Positions 11,710 to 23,707 are shown, counted from the stretch's first letter. The stretch is DNA of 64,000 bases from Adiantum capillus-veneris (GCA_014529385.2 JABFUD020000310.1:1-64000); one strand, 5' to 3'. Translations and numbers: made by a program. The notes: generated by a model from the sequence alone, not told the origin.

Positions 11710-13300
11710 TGTAACATTTAATGGCTTATAATCTTATGTGTAGCGGAAATTAGCATGAACATAGTGGGCATTTCATTAGAATAGATTCCTAATGAGAATT
11801 ACAAGAGTGCTTGGGTGGAGAGAGCAACAAAAAGCATAACACCTAGTTAGATAGCATCGACAATACTTTCAAAAGAGAGAGAAATTAAGCTATTGACAAC
11901 AGTTGAGGACCGGATTTGCATGGAGCCGGTCCCCCCTCCAAAAGGCTTTGTATTATGGTTTCTCCCATCAAGAGAGACATTGTACACTACAATTCTTTGT
12001 GTTCCTTCAAGACTAGCTAGTGCAATGAAGATGGAAGCTTCATACACCAAGCAAAACACTTAATCAAACACAACTTGAATTATCCCCGTTCTCAGACCCA
12101 AGACCTCACACACCTTCGAAGATGGTGAGAGCTAGCAGGGTATGAGAGTAGATTGAGAAGAAAAAGAAGTATCTTACGAGAAAGATGTACATCTCCTCAC
12201 ATAATCACTCATATTAGCATAGCTTAGCTTAGTAATTAGCTTGGTAGAGAAGATGAGCATGCATTGAAGCTTGGCTCTTGGTTGGATTTGCATCCATATG
12301 CCAAGAGAGTGTTGATGTAGGCTTCTATCTCACAAGCTTGGAGTAGGTGATGAGCTCTCCATTAAAGCTTGGGAGGAGATAGAGTATTTTCCCTTCACAC
12401 ATGGTCAAGTGTGAGAGTGTGTGTGTCAATGCCAAGCAAAAATCAGCCCCCCCTCTCTCTTGGGCGAGCCCTAGCTGCTAATTAGGTCTGGCTTTTGCCT
12501 CATTGGACCTCCCCAGGTCAAGCCAATAGGAATTAAGCAGCATAAGTGATAGCCTTCTGACATGTGTCCCCCTTTCCCCTTTTGTGAGAGCTTTAGGTAA
12601 TTAAATAATTAAACTAAACTCTCATTGGACCCCTTTGCCTCCTGGCCAATAGGAATCAGGCAAGCCATGGGGCTCCTGAATGCTCATTGGACCCCTTGGG
12701 AGACTGCCCAATAGTCTTCTAGGAGACTTAATTCTCATTGGTTTCTTTTATTAAATGTTTTTAAATTAATTAAACTAGATTTACTCTAGCTTAATTCTCA
12801 TTGGTCCACTTCAAGGGTCTTCCAATAGGAACTGGGCACACCTTGTGGGCATCTGGCCTAGGGAGCTGACATGTGTCCCTCATTCCCTTTGTGTAAAGGG
12901 AGCCTGTGTGTGTGTGTGTGGCTTTCTCTCTCATCCCCTAGCTTTGGGGCTCGCCCCCTCCCATGTAGGGATGTGCAAAGACTTTTAGGGCACACACAAA
13001 GCATCCAATTTTTCCTAGGGTTGACCTTTGGACACAACCTTTGAATTTTGGAACCTTAGCATTTTGGAAGTCTTAATGGGCTGAACCTTAGGGTCTTTTT
13101 GGCCCATTGTTTCACATGGCTCTTTTGCAGATGGCCCCCCCTTTGGATCCCTATTTTCCCTCCTTTGGATCCCTACTGTGGCCGGTCTGCTAGCTTAACC
13201 AATATTCTAGCTTTTTCTCCCTTGGCACTTCCCCACATTAAATGATCAGTTTAATATGAGAAAATCATTTAGGAGAATTAGATATTTGATTATTATGACA
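11710..13300 (-). mobile_element. 3' LTR of element II
   Basis: Plus-strand reading TGTAACATTTAATGG...TTATGACA, 1,591 bp. Nearly identical to 19013-20598. It directly follows the truncated gag of element I. Confidence 0.9.
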
Positions 13301-13313
13301 TTACCTCTCTCTT
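13301..13313 (-). other. Polypurine tract of element II
   Basis: The element-sense sequence AAGAGAGAGGTAA abuts the 3' LTR. The same tract is found at the matching place in elements I (7698-7710) and III (41733-41745). Confidence 0.7.
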
Positions 13314-13656
13314 GAAATCATAGTCGTCCTCGACTATGGTGTAGAGAAGATAAAGCATATGCATGAGTCCTTTTCTTAGCGGGTAGAGGATCCCTATGTT
13401 ACCCTACGACATCATTCCATAATGGATGACTAGTCCATTTGGCGCTTGAGAGCCTGAGGCTGCCGCAAGCATGTCTGCACATTAGTCCTATCAGTCTTCC
13501 ATAGTAGAGTGACAAGCTCTACTTGGTGTTTGGGAGACGTCGTCTCCACAAACTTGATCTAAGCATGCATAGTACTTCATTTTTGTGCACAAATAAAGAA
13601 AAAGAGAGTCTTATAAGACAAAAATTTTGTTCATTTTTAACATTTTGTACATTTGC

Positions 13657-16600
13657 TTACTCTTGGGAAGCATTGTAAGCATTGACAAGGTTTAGGTTAT
13701 CCTTTAATTGTATGCCTTGCATCCATCTAGCATCTTCAAAAGGATAATTCTTAAACTTAATAAGATATCGTCGGATAGTCTTACCGCCTCTTAATACCTT
13801 GTCTTCATGTCGGAGAATGGACTCGGGCTGCAGCACCTCCTCGTGGTCCTCGATCTCCGGTGGGTCTTCAATAGTTGGTTCTTGAGGTGGCTCTCCTTTG
13901 TAAGGCTTTAATAGGCTCACATGAAAAGCATTGTGTATGAGCCAATGATTGGGCAACTTAAGTTGATAGGCCATCTCATTGATTGGCCTAAGAATCTGGA
14001 AGGGACCATAATACCTTTTTGCTAGTTTAGCATAGTACTTTTGGTGGCCCGTAGTATTCTTGCCCGTCGTGTGCCTTAATCGAGCCTTGGGAAACTTTAA
14101 CAAGACCCAATCGTTTTCTTTAAAGGCTTGGGCTCTTCTGTGCTTGTTAGCAGCAGCCTTTTGCCTTTGCTATGAGATAGAGATAGCATCCTTAATCTTT
14201 TGGAAAGATTCTTGTAGGTCTCGGCTATACTCATCTGCAGCGAAGATCTTCCCATGTACCTTAAGTAGCAAGGGACTTTTTGATCTTCCCTCAATTACCT
14301 CGAAAGGTGCTTTTCCTGTGGAAGTATGTACAGTGTTATTGTAAGCATACTCTACTAAGGGTAAGTACTTCTCCCATTGGGATCTTTGATCTACTTCCGT
14401 TACATAGGCTTTTAGTAGATCAAGAATGGTTAGGTTAGCTATTTCACTTTGGCCATCAGTTTGTGGATGATAGGCCGAAGAGAAGTTTAGCCTTGTTCCT
14501 AAATTCTCAAAGAGACCCTTCCAGAAATTACTGGTCATTCTAGGATCTCTATCCGACACTATGGACATTGGCAAGCCATGGTACTTGAAAATTTGTGAAA
14601 TGAAGAGGGTTGCCATTTGATGGGCTTTGATAGTCTTTTTGACAGGTATAAAATGAGCTTGTTTACTGAACCTGTCTATTATCGTCCATATTCCCGTATT
14701 CCCATGGATAGACTTAGGCAATCCAAAGATAAAATCCATGGATATGCTCTCCCAAGGTGAATTAGGGATTGGCAATGGTTGAAGCAATCCAAGTTGCTTC
14801 CCTCTATCAAATTTTGTCTTTTGACATACCACACATTTGGAAACATACTCGTGTATGTTCACTTTCATGGTAGGCCAATAGAAATATGTTTCAATTCCCT
14901 TTAGGGTAGACTGAATCCCTCTATGCCCCGCATATGGGGGAGCATGAGATTCATACATTACTTTCTCACGTAGTGAGTTAGTAACGCATAGTCTATTGCC
15001 ATAGAGAAGATAACCATCTTGTAAAGTAAATGGTTCTTCTTTCTTCCCTAATGCAAGGGCTGAAATCACATCTCTAAAATCGGGATCAATAGCATACTCA
15101 TCTATCATTGAAGATAGATCATTGTGAGTTGCTATGGAAACCGCATTCACTCTCGGTCGTCTTGAGAGTGCATCGGCTACTTGATTATGCTTGCCAGCAA
15201 TGTGAGCAATATGAAAATGAAATTGCGAAAGAAAATTTGCCCACCTCATTTGTTTGTCGGAGAGCTTGGTCTGCGTCATGAAGTACTTAAGACTTTGGTG
15301 ATCCGTTCGCAGAATGAAAGGAGTCCCTAATAAATAGTGCTTCCATGAGTCTAAGGCATGTAGAACTGCAAGGAGTTCTTTTTCGTATATGCCTAGAGCT
15401 TGCTCAACAGGGTCGAGTCTTCGACTCTCATAGCCTATGGCGTGCCCTTCTTGGAGCAGAACAGCCCCAAGGTAATCACCACAAGCATCACATTGGACCT
15501 CAAATGGTTTTGAGAGATCCGGTAGTGTAAGCACAGGTTGAGAGATAAGCTTTTCGAAAGCATTGTTCTCCTTAGCAGACCACGTATACCTAATATTTTT
15601 CTTTGTTAGGTCATGTAATGGTCCTGCAATTCGTGAGAACTTTTCTATGAAGCGTCTATAGTATGCACACATACCTATAAAGCTTCTTAGTTCATGAAGA
15701 TTCCTTGGTTTAGGCCATCCTTTTATTACCTCTAACTTGGATGGATCCATTTGGATTCCATCTTGAGAGATAATGTGACCTAAATATTGAATCTCTTGCA
15801 AGAAAAATTCACTTTTCTTTCGATTAACATAAAGTTTATTCTCTCTTAAAACTTGAAATATTACCTGGAGGTGTTGCTTGTGTTCGTCCAATGAATTAGA
15901 GTAGATGATAATATCATCAAAGAACACTCCAGTGAAGGTTCGATGAGGCCTGAACAGCTTCTCCATCAAGCGGTTGAATGTGGCTGGTGCATTGGTCAAG
16001 CCAAAAGGCATGACAATGTATTCGTAAAGACCAAATGTAGTTCGAAATGCGGTCTTTACAATGTCTTGATCAACTATCCTTATTTGATGATAGCCACTTT
16101 TTAGGTCAATCCTACTGAAGTAGGTCGATCCTTGTAGCTTATCAAATAGGTCTTCTACCCTTGGAATGGGAAACCTATTCTTGATAGTGATCCTATTTAG
16201 TGCTCTATAGTCGACACACATACGATATGTGCCGTCTTTCTTTTGCACTAATAGCACAGGTGAGCAAAATGGAGATGAGCTAGGCCTAACCATGCCCTTC
16301 TCAATTAACTCATGCACTTGCCGCATAATCTCCTCTTGTTGAGCTTGAGAAACTCTATAAGGAGGTTTGTTAGGCGGTGAACTTCCTGGAAGAAGTTCAA
16401 TTGCATGGTCGTCATTACCTCGTTTAGGAGGTAGCTCACAAGGGATGTCGTCAATAAAAACATCTTGAAACCCCTTGAGAAAATTAGATAACTCTAATTC
16501 CTTTTGGTTGCTTTTATTTTCTTTTGTTAAAGCATTAGGTTCATTTTGAGAATCTTTAACAAAAATCATGTACACGGAAATAGAGCTCTTTATTGACTTG

Positions 16601-17278
16601 TTGAAAGCTGGTGTATGTACAATGGGGATGGTGTTACCCATCTCCTTAGCATCTATATACATGTCCTTTTCCCTGAACTTAAAGGAGATTCTCCTTTCAG
16701 GAAATTTAACATCGGCAGCCAGGCGGTCAAACCATGGTGCCCCTAGGATTACATCCTCATGCTTGAGAGGAGAGATAAAGAAGTCCTCTTTGTCCACATA
16801 GCCTTGGACATGAAGCCTCAATTTCCCGATTAAGGGAGTGAATGAAGCTTCTTGCCCCTTGAAGGCACTGTCTGCGGGTAGGATATCTCCCATCTCGTAG
16901 GATTGTATGCCTAGCTTGGTGGCTAACTCCATAGATATGAAATTGTGAGTAGAACCAGGGTCAAAGAGAATAAAAGCATCATGTTCTCTTACCTTTCCCC
17001 AAGCATGGCATAGAGAAGATCCTTTGTGGTGAGTTTGGTGAATCTCCTCCTCTTGGATTTCAACCAAAGAAGCTCTAGGAGGATCTTGGCGGTTGTTCTT
17101 TTGGGGACAAGCGCGGTATGCATGCCCTTGTTCGCCGCACTTGAAACACCGGTTATCTTTACGATAACGCTCAAGCTCTTCAGGAGAGAGTTTATTCTTT
17201 CCTTTGTAAACTCCCTTCTCTTTGGCTTTGTTGGAATTGCCCTTAGGAGACTTTTGGACATTGTCCTTCCCCTTAGGC
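13657..17278 (-). mobile_element. Element II pol: PR-RT-RH-IN-chromodomain
   Basis: Element-sense order: zinc-knuckle traces, protease (FILFDPGSTHNFI), reverse transcriptase ([24 protein letters not shown]-type core, FFDDIIIYS), RNase H (ending HIAGKHNQVADALSRRP), integrase (H..H plus CVVCQKTK finger; SMDFIFGLP, SDRDPRMTSNFW and the downstream catalytic region), GPFQILRP C-terminus and a chromodomain (YLIKFKNYPFEDARW). The chromodomain places it among chromoviruses; such domains bind histone marks and bias integration to heterochromatin. A 965-residue stretch is open, which is unusually good preservation. About one or two breaks. Confidence 0.88.
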
Positions 17279-18595
17279 TCATTGGAACCCTTGTTTTCCG
17301 GGGGACTTATTATTTCTTTTACCCCCCGTTTGGAAATTGATTCGCGAGGCCACCATAGTATGGTGTATTACCGCCGATATGGTACGTGGCCTTTGGGAGT
17401 TGACATACTCCGCCATTTCTTCGGTTAAGCCTGCACAAAATTGTTGCTTTTGCTCTCCAAAATCCAACTTTTTGAAGACAGTGGCTTTGAGTTGTAGGTC
17501 CCAAAACTTGTCTACATATTTGTGGATGGATTCATTGGGAGAGAGCTTTAAGCTTCGCCATTCGGTGAGTACTTTGTCTTTGGCATCGGTGGCCAAAAAC
17601 TGCTTCATAATGGAAGCTCTTAAAGCCTTCCATGTTCGTGGAGCTTCACCGTTGGCTCGTAGGCTAGACCACCATTGTCTGGCGGACTTTTGAAAGTGCA
17701 TAGCTACATGGCGTAGCTTAGAGGACTCCGTGAAGCCCTCATCTCCAAACGCCGCATCGAATTGCTGGATAAAGGCCAAAACTTTGTCTGTAGCACCAAA
17801 GGTGCCATCATAGGTAAGGAAAGAGATGCTCTTCCCTCCCTCTTTGAATTTCTTCAGCTTGGACGACCTCTTCCATGCGGCATAGGATTTCCTATGGCCT
17901 CTTCTTTTTGATGGTTCAAAAGTTGCACCATCACTTTCTTCAGAAGATGAAGAATTTGAAGAAGGTGGAGAAGAGGGTGACCTCTTTCTCGCCTTTTTCT
18001 TGTCTTGATCTTTGTCGTCTTCACCATAGCTTTCATAAGAGGAAGAGGATGAAGAAGATGGAGAAGAGGGTGTCCTCTTTCTCGCCTTTTTCTTCTCTTG
18101 CTTTTTATCATCCCTCTTTGAATTATGGCGTGGAGAAGAGTGTGATGGTCTTCTCCGCTTTGGTGGTGATGGAGAGCGTTTAGCCCGCCGTCTTCGTGGA
18201 GCCATCTCCGCCGAGGTGGCGGGAGACTCGCTTCTTTCTCGTTCCTTCGGTGGAGGCTCTTGAGTTCTCCTTTGGGAAGGAGATGCATCATCAAGAAGTA
18301 AGTTCTTGAGCCCTTCATATGGATTCTCTTCTTCTTCCCGAATCGGAGAGAGACCTCTTTTGGTAGTCTCACAAGGAGGCTTCCTAGGTGTTCTCTCGTC
18401 ATGGTGATGAGCTTGGAGAATCCCGTGAGCACGGAGCTGCCGTTGCACTTCACTTTGGAGAGATGGATTGCCCATGGCTTGTTGAAGCCTAGAAACAAGA
18501 TAGTTAACAAGCATTGAAGCATCATTAGTAGCTTGCTCATGAGCAAAATCAAAGTTATCAACATTAATTTCACTCTCTTTACTATTGTCAGCCAT
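17279..18595 (-). mobile_element. Element II gag, 438 aa
   Basis: Starts MADNSKESEINVDNF. The front third is helical, followed at about residues 120-240 by a Ser/Arg/Lys-rich region (RRAKRSPSPPKRRRPS-like) containing an internal duplication of a KKKARKR.PSSP..SS unit. The Gag core then has SSKLRHVAMHFQKSARQWW, IMKQFLATDAKDK and YVDKFWDLQLKATVF, and the frame ends in a Lys/Gly-rich tail before the zinc knuckle. It forms the virus-like core of the retrotransposon. The RS-like segment is longer than in most plant Gags I know. Confidence 0.85.
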
Positions 18596-18999
18596 TCTAA
18601 CAACTTTTAGGTGTAAACTTTTTAGGTGTACTTTGGCACTTCAAGCCCTAGTTGCTACTCCTCTTTACCCCTTTAGAAAAAGCACTCAAGCTACTGTACC
18701 CGCGGCTCGAATACCATTAATTGCAAGGAATAGAAGAGAGGGTCTTTCGACACCAAAACAGCACCGGCTCCTGTCAAGCTTCTAATAGCTCAATAGTGGT
18801 TAAGCCGTAGGCAAGCCCCGTAGGACTCCACTATTAAGACCATAGCTCTCGACGGTGATGCCCCGTTAACTGCACAAAGGCAGGCGCACTGCAAGGCTGA
18901 AAAATCCCTATTCTACTTACTCACAGGCAATTAATAATACCAACCATTTGTAGCTAGCTTGAGGACCTCCCTTCTTGAGCAAGAAAAGAGAAACCTTGA
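18596..18999 (-). other. Element II 5' leader
   Basis: About 400 nt between primer site and gag ATG on the minus strand. No open frame of note; it corresponds to 26461-26863 in element III. Confidence 0.6.
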
Positions 19000-19012
19000 G
19001 CTCTGATACCAA
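19000..19012 (-). other. Primer-binding site of element II (tRNA-iMet)
   Basis: The minus strand reads TTGGTATCAGAGC immediately next to the 5' LTR, complementary to initiator tRNA-Met. Confidence 0.85.
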
Positions 19013-20598
19013 TGTAACATTTAATGGCCTAATCTTATGTGTAGCGGAAATTAGCATGAACATAGTGGGCATTTCATTAGAATAGATTCCTAATGAGAAT
19101 TACAAGAGTGCTTGGGTGGAGAGAGCAACAAAAAGCATAACACCTAGTTAGATAGCATCGACAATACTTTCAAAAGAGAGAGAAATTAAGCTATTGACAA
19201 CAGTTGAGGACCGGATTTGCATGGAGCCGGTCCCCCCTCCAAAAGGTTTTGTATTATGGTTTCTCCCATCAAGAGAGACATTGTACAATACAATTCTTTG
19301 TGTTCCTTCAAGACTAGCTAGTGCAATGAAGATGGAAGCTTCATACACCAAGCAAAACACTTAATCAAACACAACTTGAATTATCCCCGTTCTCAGACCC
19401 AAGACCTCACACACCTTCGAAGATGGTGAGAGCTAGCAGGGTATGAGAGTAGATTGAGAGGAAAAAGAAGTATCTTACGAGAAAGATGTACATCTCCTCA
19501 CATAATCACTCATATTAGCATAGCTTAGCTTAGTAATTAGCTTGGTAGAGAAGATGAGCATGCATTGAAGCTTGGCTCTTGGTTGGATTTGCATCCATAT
19601 GCCAAGAGAGTGTTGATGTAGGCTTCTATCTCACAAGCTTGGAGTAGGTGATGAGCTCTCCATTAAAGCTTGGGAGGAGATAGAGTATTTTCCTTCACAC
19701 ATGGTCAAGTGTGAGAGTGTGTGTGTCAATGCCAAGCAAAAATCAGCCCCCCCTCTCTCTTGGGCGAGCCCTAGCTGCTAATTAGGTCTGGCTTTTGCCT
19801 CATTGGACCTCCCCAGGTCAAGCCAATAGGAATTAAGCAGCATAAGTGATAGCCTTCTGACATGTGTCCCCCTTTCCCCTTTTGTGAGAGCTTTAGGTAA
19901 TTAAATAATTAAACTAAACTCTCATTGGACCCCTTTGCCTCCTGGCCAATAGGAATCAGGCAAGCCATGGGGCTCCTGAATGCTCATTGGACCCCTTGGG
20001 AGACTGCCCAATAGTCTTCTAGGAGACTTAATTCTCATTGGTTTCTTTTATTAAATGTTTTTAAATTAATTAAACTAGATTTACTCTAGCTTAATTCTCA
20101 TTGGTCCACTTCAAGGGTCTTCCAATAGGAATTGGGCACACCTTGTGGGCATCTGGCCTAGGGAGCTGACATGTGTCCCTCATTCCCTTTGTGTAAAGGG
20201 AGCCTGTGTGTGTGTGTGTGGCTTTCTCTCTCATCCCCTAGCTTTGGGGCTCGCCCCCTCCCATGTAGGGATGTGCAAAGACTTTTAGGGCACACACAAA
20301 GCATCCAATTTTTCCTAGGGTTGACCTTTGGACACAACCTTTGAATTTTGGAACCTTAGCATTTTGGAAGTCTTAATGGGCTGAACCTTAGGGTCTTTTT
20401 GGCCCATTGTTTCACATGGCTCTTTTGCAGATGGCCCCCCCTTTGGATCCCTATTTTCCCTCCTTTGGATCCCTACTGTGGCCGGTCTGCTAGCTTAACC
20501 AATATTCTAGCTTTTTCTCCCTTGGCACTTCCCACATTAAATGATCAGTTTAGTATGAGAAAATCATTTAGGAGAATTAGATATTGATTATTATGACA
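19013..20598 (-). mobile_element. 5' LTR of element II
   Basis: 1,586 bp, plus-strand ends TGTAACATTT and TTATGACA. Nearly identical to the LTR at 11710-13300. Confidence 0.9.
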
Positions 20599-20719
20599 TT
20601 ACCTCTCTCTTGGAAATCATAGTCGTCCTCGACTATGGTGTAGAGAAGATAAAGCATATGCATGAGTCCTTTTCTTAGCGGGTAGAGGATCCCTATGTTA
20701 CCCTACGACATCATTCCGG
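20599..20719 (-). mobile_element. Stray 3' internal end of another subfamily B copy
   Basis: These 121 bp match 13301-13417 (polypurine tract and the internal DNA before it) with about one difference. They lie outside element II, next to its 5' LTR. The LTR is therefore flanked on both sides by internal sequence, the LTR-internal-LTR-internal pattern left by recombination between LTRs or by tandem copies. The match stops abruptly at CATTCC. Confidence 0.85.
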
Positions 20720-21148
20720 CTCCTTCTATGGCTCTATATACAACATCACTACCCCATCTCCTTCGTTTTTAGCCATCTACCTCTTGCAGACTACTTTGTT
20801 TTTGTATGAGGACAAGAAGGCCTCGTGGCTCATGCAAATTGAAGCCTTGTGCTGCCTAAACTACAAAGGATAGAGAGAGAGATAGATAGAGAGAGAGAGA
20901 GAGAGAGAGCAAAAATCTTTTATATTCTTCATTGACTTTTATTTTTCTTAATGGCCACCACATATTTGCATACATATTGAAAATTAAAAGGTATTCCTAA
21001 TGGCTTCAACAAAATTGAAAGGTATTCCTAATTGAACCTTAAATAACAACAAAAATGATGTGCTAGTCTATAGCATGCAGCAATGGGCAATGACGAAGCA
21101 CATAGATTTGCAACAATAGCAGTTGGATGTGAGAAGGAGCGATACAAC

Positions 21149-21205
<57 letters not shown>

Positions 21206-21429
21206 ACTATAAGGAGAAGAGAACGCTAAAGGGAAAATAAAGGAGAAGAGAAAAAAAAATATACAATGTGAAGTCGATCACCTCTTTATTATGGACACAA
21301 AATATTTTTTGACTTTCCACCTTCATCTGTCTTTTGACTTTTCACCTTCATCTATCTTTTTTCCTAAACTCGCCTTTCACTTACACACTTAATATGTTTT
21401 GAAAGACTTTTTATTTTCTTGAGATTAGG
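20720..21429. other. No gene; two (GA)n tracts
   Basis: AT-rich sequence with GA/GATA tracts at about 20872-20909 and an uninterrupted (GA)n at about 21152-21204. Nothing coding was recognised. Confidence 0.6.
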
Positions 21430-21660
21430 GAGACCTAGTGGCATACATACCAACTCCTCTTTTAAAAAATTATTAATTGGAAGATTCTTCAAAATATCAC
21501 TCCATCTAGTTACTTCTAGCCTTCCCATCACTAACATAGCCTTGTCCCCCCCCCCTCCCCCCTCAATTATTGCTTCTCCCATCGTTAACATGGCCTTGTT
21601 GCTCCTTCTCACGTTGTTGACCATAGAACAGTCAAGCAACTTGATACAATCACTGATGGT

Positions 21661-21771
21661 GCATGTTTGTTGCTCCCTTCTCACATTGGTTGTGACGAGC
21701 ATTACTTCTTTCCCCCAGTTCGTGTGAGAAAGACCAATTACAATTGCGGCTTTGCATAAGCAGCACATAAG

Positions 21772-21813
<42 letters not shown>

Positions 21814-21952
21814 GGAGAGAGAGAGAGAGAGAGAGAGAATGTTTGTTTGCTCTTCTCACATTGGTTGGACGAGCATGACTTCTTTCCCCATGTCCGTGTG
21901 GAGAAAGACATAATTACAATCGCGGCTTTGCATAAGCGCACATGCAAACTAA
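21661..21952 (+). repeat. Duplication of a ~110-bp unit around a (GA)n tract
   Basis: The unit with GTTTGTTGCTCCCTTCTCAC...GCGGCTTTGCATAAGC at 21661-21775 recurs at 21841-21952. The two are separated by a GA-rich tract at about 21777-21838. Only one version is present in copy A, so the duplication is specific to copy B. Confidence 0.7.
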
Positions 21953-22174
21953 CATTCAAAATAGGGAACTTATAACCTCCTAATTAAGAAACAATGAGAG
22001 AGAGAGAGAGAAAGTATCTAGGAAGATCTCGCTCCCAAATATTTTTCGTAATTGTGCAAACTGCTGGCTTCTATCATTATATTCATTTGTTAATGAGATT
22101 CCACCCAGATCTTACCTCTCAATCTACACAATTCAATGTTCATATGTATGCCAGCCATTAAAATGTGTAACACA

Positions 22175-22239
22175 TGACTCGAACCTCCTCCTTAACGCCG
22201 TGGACTCACGATCATGTGGCCTAATCGATTAGGCCAAAC
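22175..22239 (-). repeat. tRNA-like SINE head (copy B)
   Basis: The minus strand has TGGCCTAATCGATTAGG (near box A) and AGGTTCGAGTCATG (box B). It is the counterpart of 4829-4897. Confidence 0.5.
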
Positions 22240-22417
22240 TAGCTCTTTGCATTAGAGGGGTGCCTTTTTTTGTATAAAAATCTATTAACGTTCGACTCTT
22301 CACTGTGCTCATTTTTTCCTATCTACACTCGCGAGCCCCGTCCAAAGTAACTTGTCACCATTCTTTTGTGCATCTTAGCTGTTTAGGCCAAGGGGCCCAA
22401 TCTGAAACTGTAGCTCG

Positions 22418-22418
22418 T

Positions 22419-22467
<49 letters not shown>
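22418..22467. repeat. (GT)n then ~34-nt poly-G run
   Basis: GTGTGTGT passing into about 34 consecutive G. Such runs can form G-quadruplexes and are also prone to assembly error. Collagen-like or polyglycine frames here are artefacts. Confidence 0.9.
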
Positions 22468-22470
<3 letters not shown>

Positions 22471-22674
22471 CAAGAGGCTTGGAGAGAGAAAGGTTTCAGA
22501 TACCAGGGCCTCCACTAATATGAGGGGTAATTTTAGGAGAGGAAAGGCATGGTCTATTTTTGCCAAAGCTTGCATGTGTTGGTCCATGGAGAAGAAGGCC
22601 AAATTTGTTGAGGCATGCGGGCATAGCTCTTGCGAGAAGGAAGGGAGGAAAGTCGACATGCACAGAATCTCCCT

Positions 22675-22700
22675 CTCTCCCTCTCTCTCTCTCTCTCTCT

Positions 22701-22732
<32 letters not shown>
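22675..22732. repeat. (CT)n/(CA)n compound microsatellite
   Basis: A CT tract passing into a CA tract at the end of dispersed repeat copy B, at the same place as the long CT tract of copy A. Confidence 0.95.
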
Positions 22733-22733
<1 letters not shown>

Positions 22734-23275
22734 TTGTCGAAGCAAAATGCATCTGCAAGGTCTCCATCTATTGAGATCATTGGGAGACTTGGCTCATAGC
22801 TAAAGCAGCGACATAGAAGGCATGTCATGTCAGGGCAAGACAGAGGAAAACGCCAAGGGGTGGCATGGGATGGTAGGCCGGATCAGACACGAGGATACAA
22901 AATAGGTGGCCCGGTGGTAGGTCATGAGGGAAAAGGGCAGCAGGAGGTGGCCCACGAGCAATTGCTACAAATGGATACGCAGAGTCCTTGCAAAGTACCT
23001 CAAATAGCATGATAGAAACGATAAAACACTGCAAATATGCATACCTGAAAAATCACACAAATTGTATGAGCACATAATTGAGAGCAGTCGTAGACTGAAA
23101 AGATAGAGAGCAAGACGTAACACACAAGCACGTGCAAGTGCACCTCTTACAGTAGAGTGCTACACAAGCACAATGAGAGAGAAGAGAGGAGGGAGAGAAG
23201 AATAGACACAGATGTTGGGTGCAATCTCCCCCATGCAAGAGTGAGCATTTTCCTCTTGCACGTATTTACTTTATA
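22733..23275. other. No gene recognised
   Basis: Mixed sequence without a supported protein, LTR or RNA feature. Confidence 0.3.
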
Positions 23276-23541
23276 GATTTCTGAATACTCAAAATGAATA
23301 CACATTGTTTGACCGACATTAATTGGCCATTGCTCATAAAGAGCACTTTAATAATACAAAGATAATACTCTGGTAGCCTTTGTACATTCCAGAAAGCATC
23401 TATGCATTTGCCATTTTTGAATGCTCAAAATGAATACACACTGTTTGGCCAGACATTAATTGGACATCACTCATAAAGAGCACTTTACTAATACAATGAT
23501 AATAATTTGGTATCCTTTGTACATTCCGTAAATCATCTATG
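23276..23541 (+). repeat. Tandem duplication, ~125-bp unit, period ~136 bp
   Basis: The segment CTCAAAATGAATACACA.TGTTTG...GTACATTCC....CATCTATGC occurs at about 23287-23404 and again at about 23423-23541. About a dozen differences are spread between them. No coding sense is evident. Confidence 0.8.
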
Positions 23542-23626
23542 CCGTTGCCACTTGTCAGCTGCAATAAACAATAAATACAATTTATCATTTCATTACACCA
23601 ACAACTATGTGTCAGGGAGATATTTA

Positions 23627-23628
<2 letters not shown>

Positions 23629-23707
<79 letters not shown>

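Larger units (their letters stand above)
11710..20598 (-). mobile_element. Chromovirus element II (subfamily B), nearly whole, young
   Basis: An 8.9-kb Ty3/gypsy chromovirus with both LTRs, primer site, gag, pol and polypurine tract in the right order. Its LTRs (11710-13300 and 19013-20598) differ by only about ten positions in about 1,590, counting small indels. At rates used for grasses (about 1.3e-8 per site per year) that is roughly 0.2 million years, and up to about a million at slower rates. About two breaks are visible in the coding part, so this copy looks almost but not fully whole. The left flank (element I gag) and right flank (internal sequence of another copy) do not form a target-site duplication. 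Confidence 0.85.
21430..22674 (-). repeat. Dispersed repeat, copy B (expanded)
   Basis: Matches copy A at 4451-5115 in the same order but is longer. The extra length comes from a local duplication with GA tracts (21661-21952), sequence up to about 22075, and a GT/poly-G insertion at 22418-22467. The shared parts include the tRNA-like head and the segment leading into the CT tract. Confidence 0.7.

Noticed and set aside
22305-22774. Glycine- or proline-rich proteins across the poly-G run
   Set aside because: Created by homopolymer and microsatellite sequence; no homology outside it.
23276-23541. CRISPR-like array
   Set aside because: Only two diverged copies, no spacer pattern, and the window is eukaryotic.
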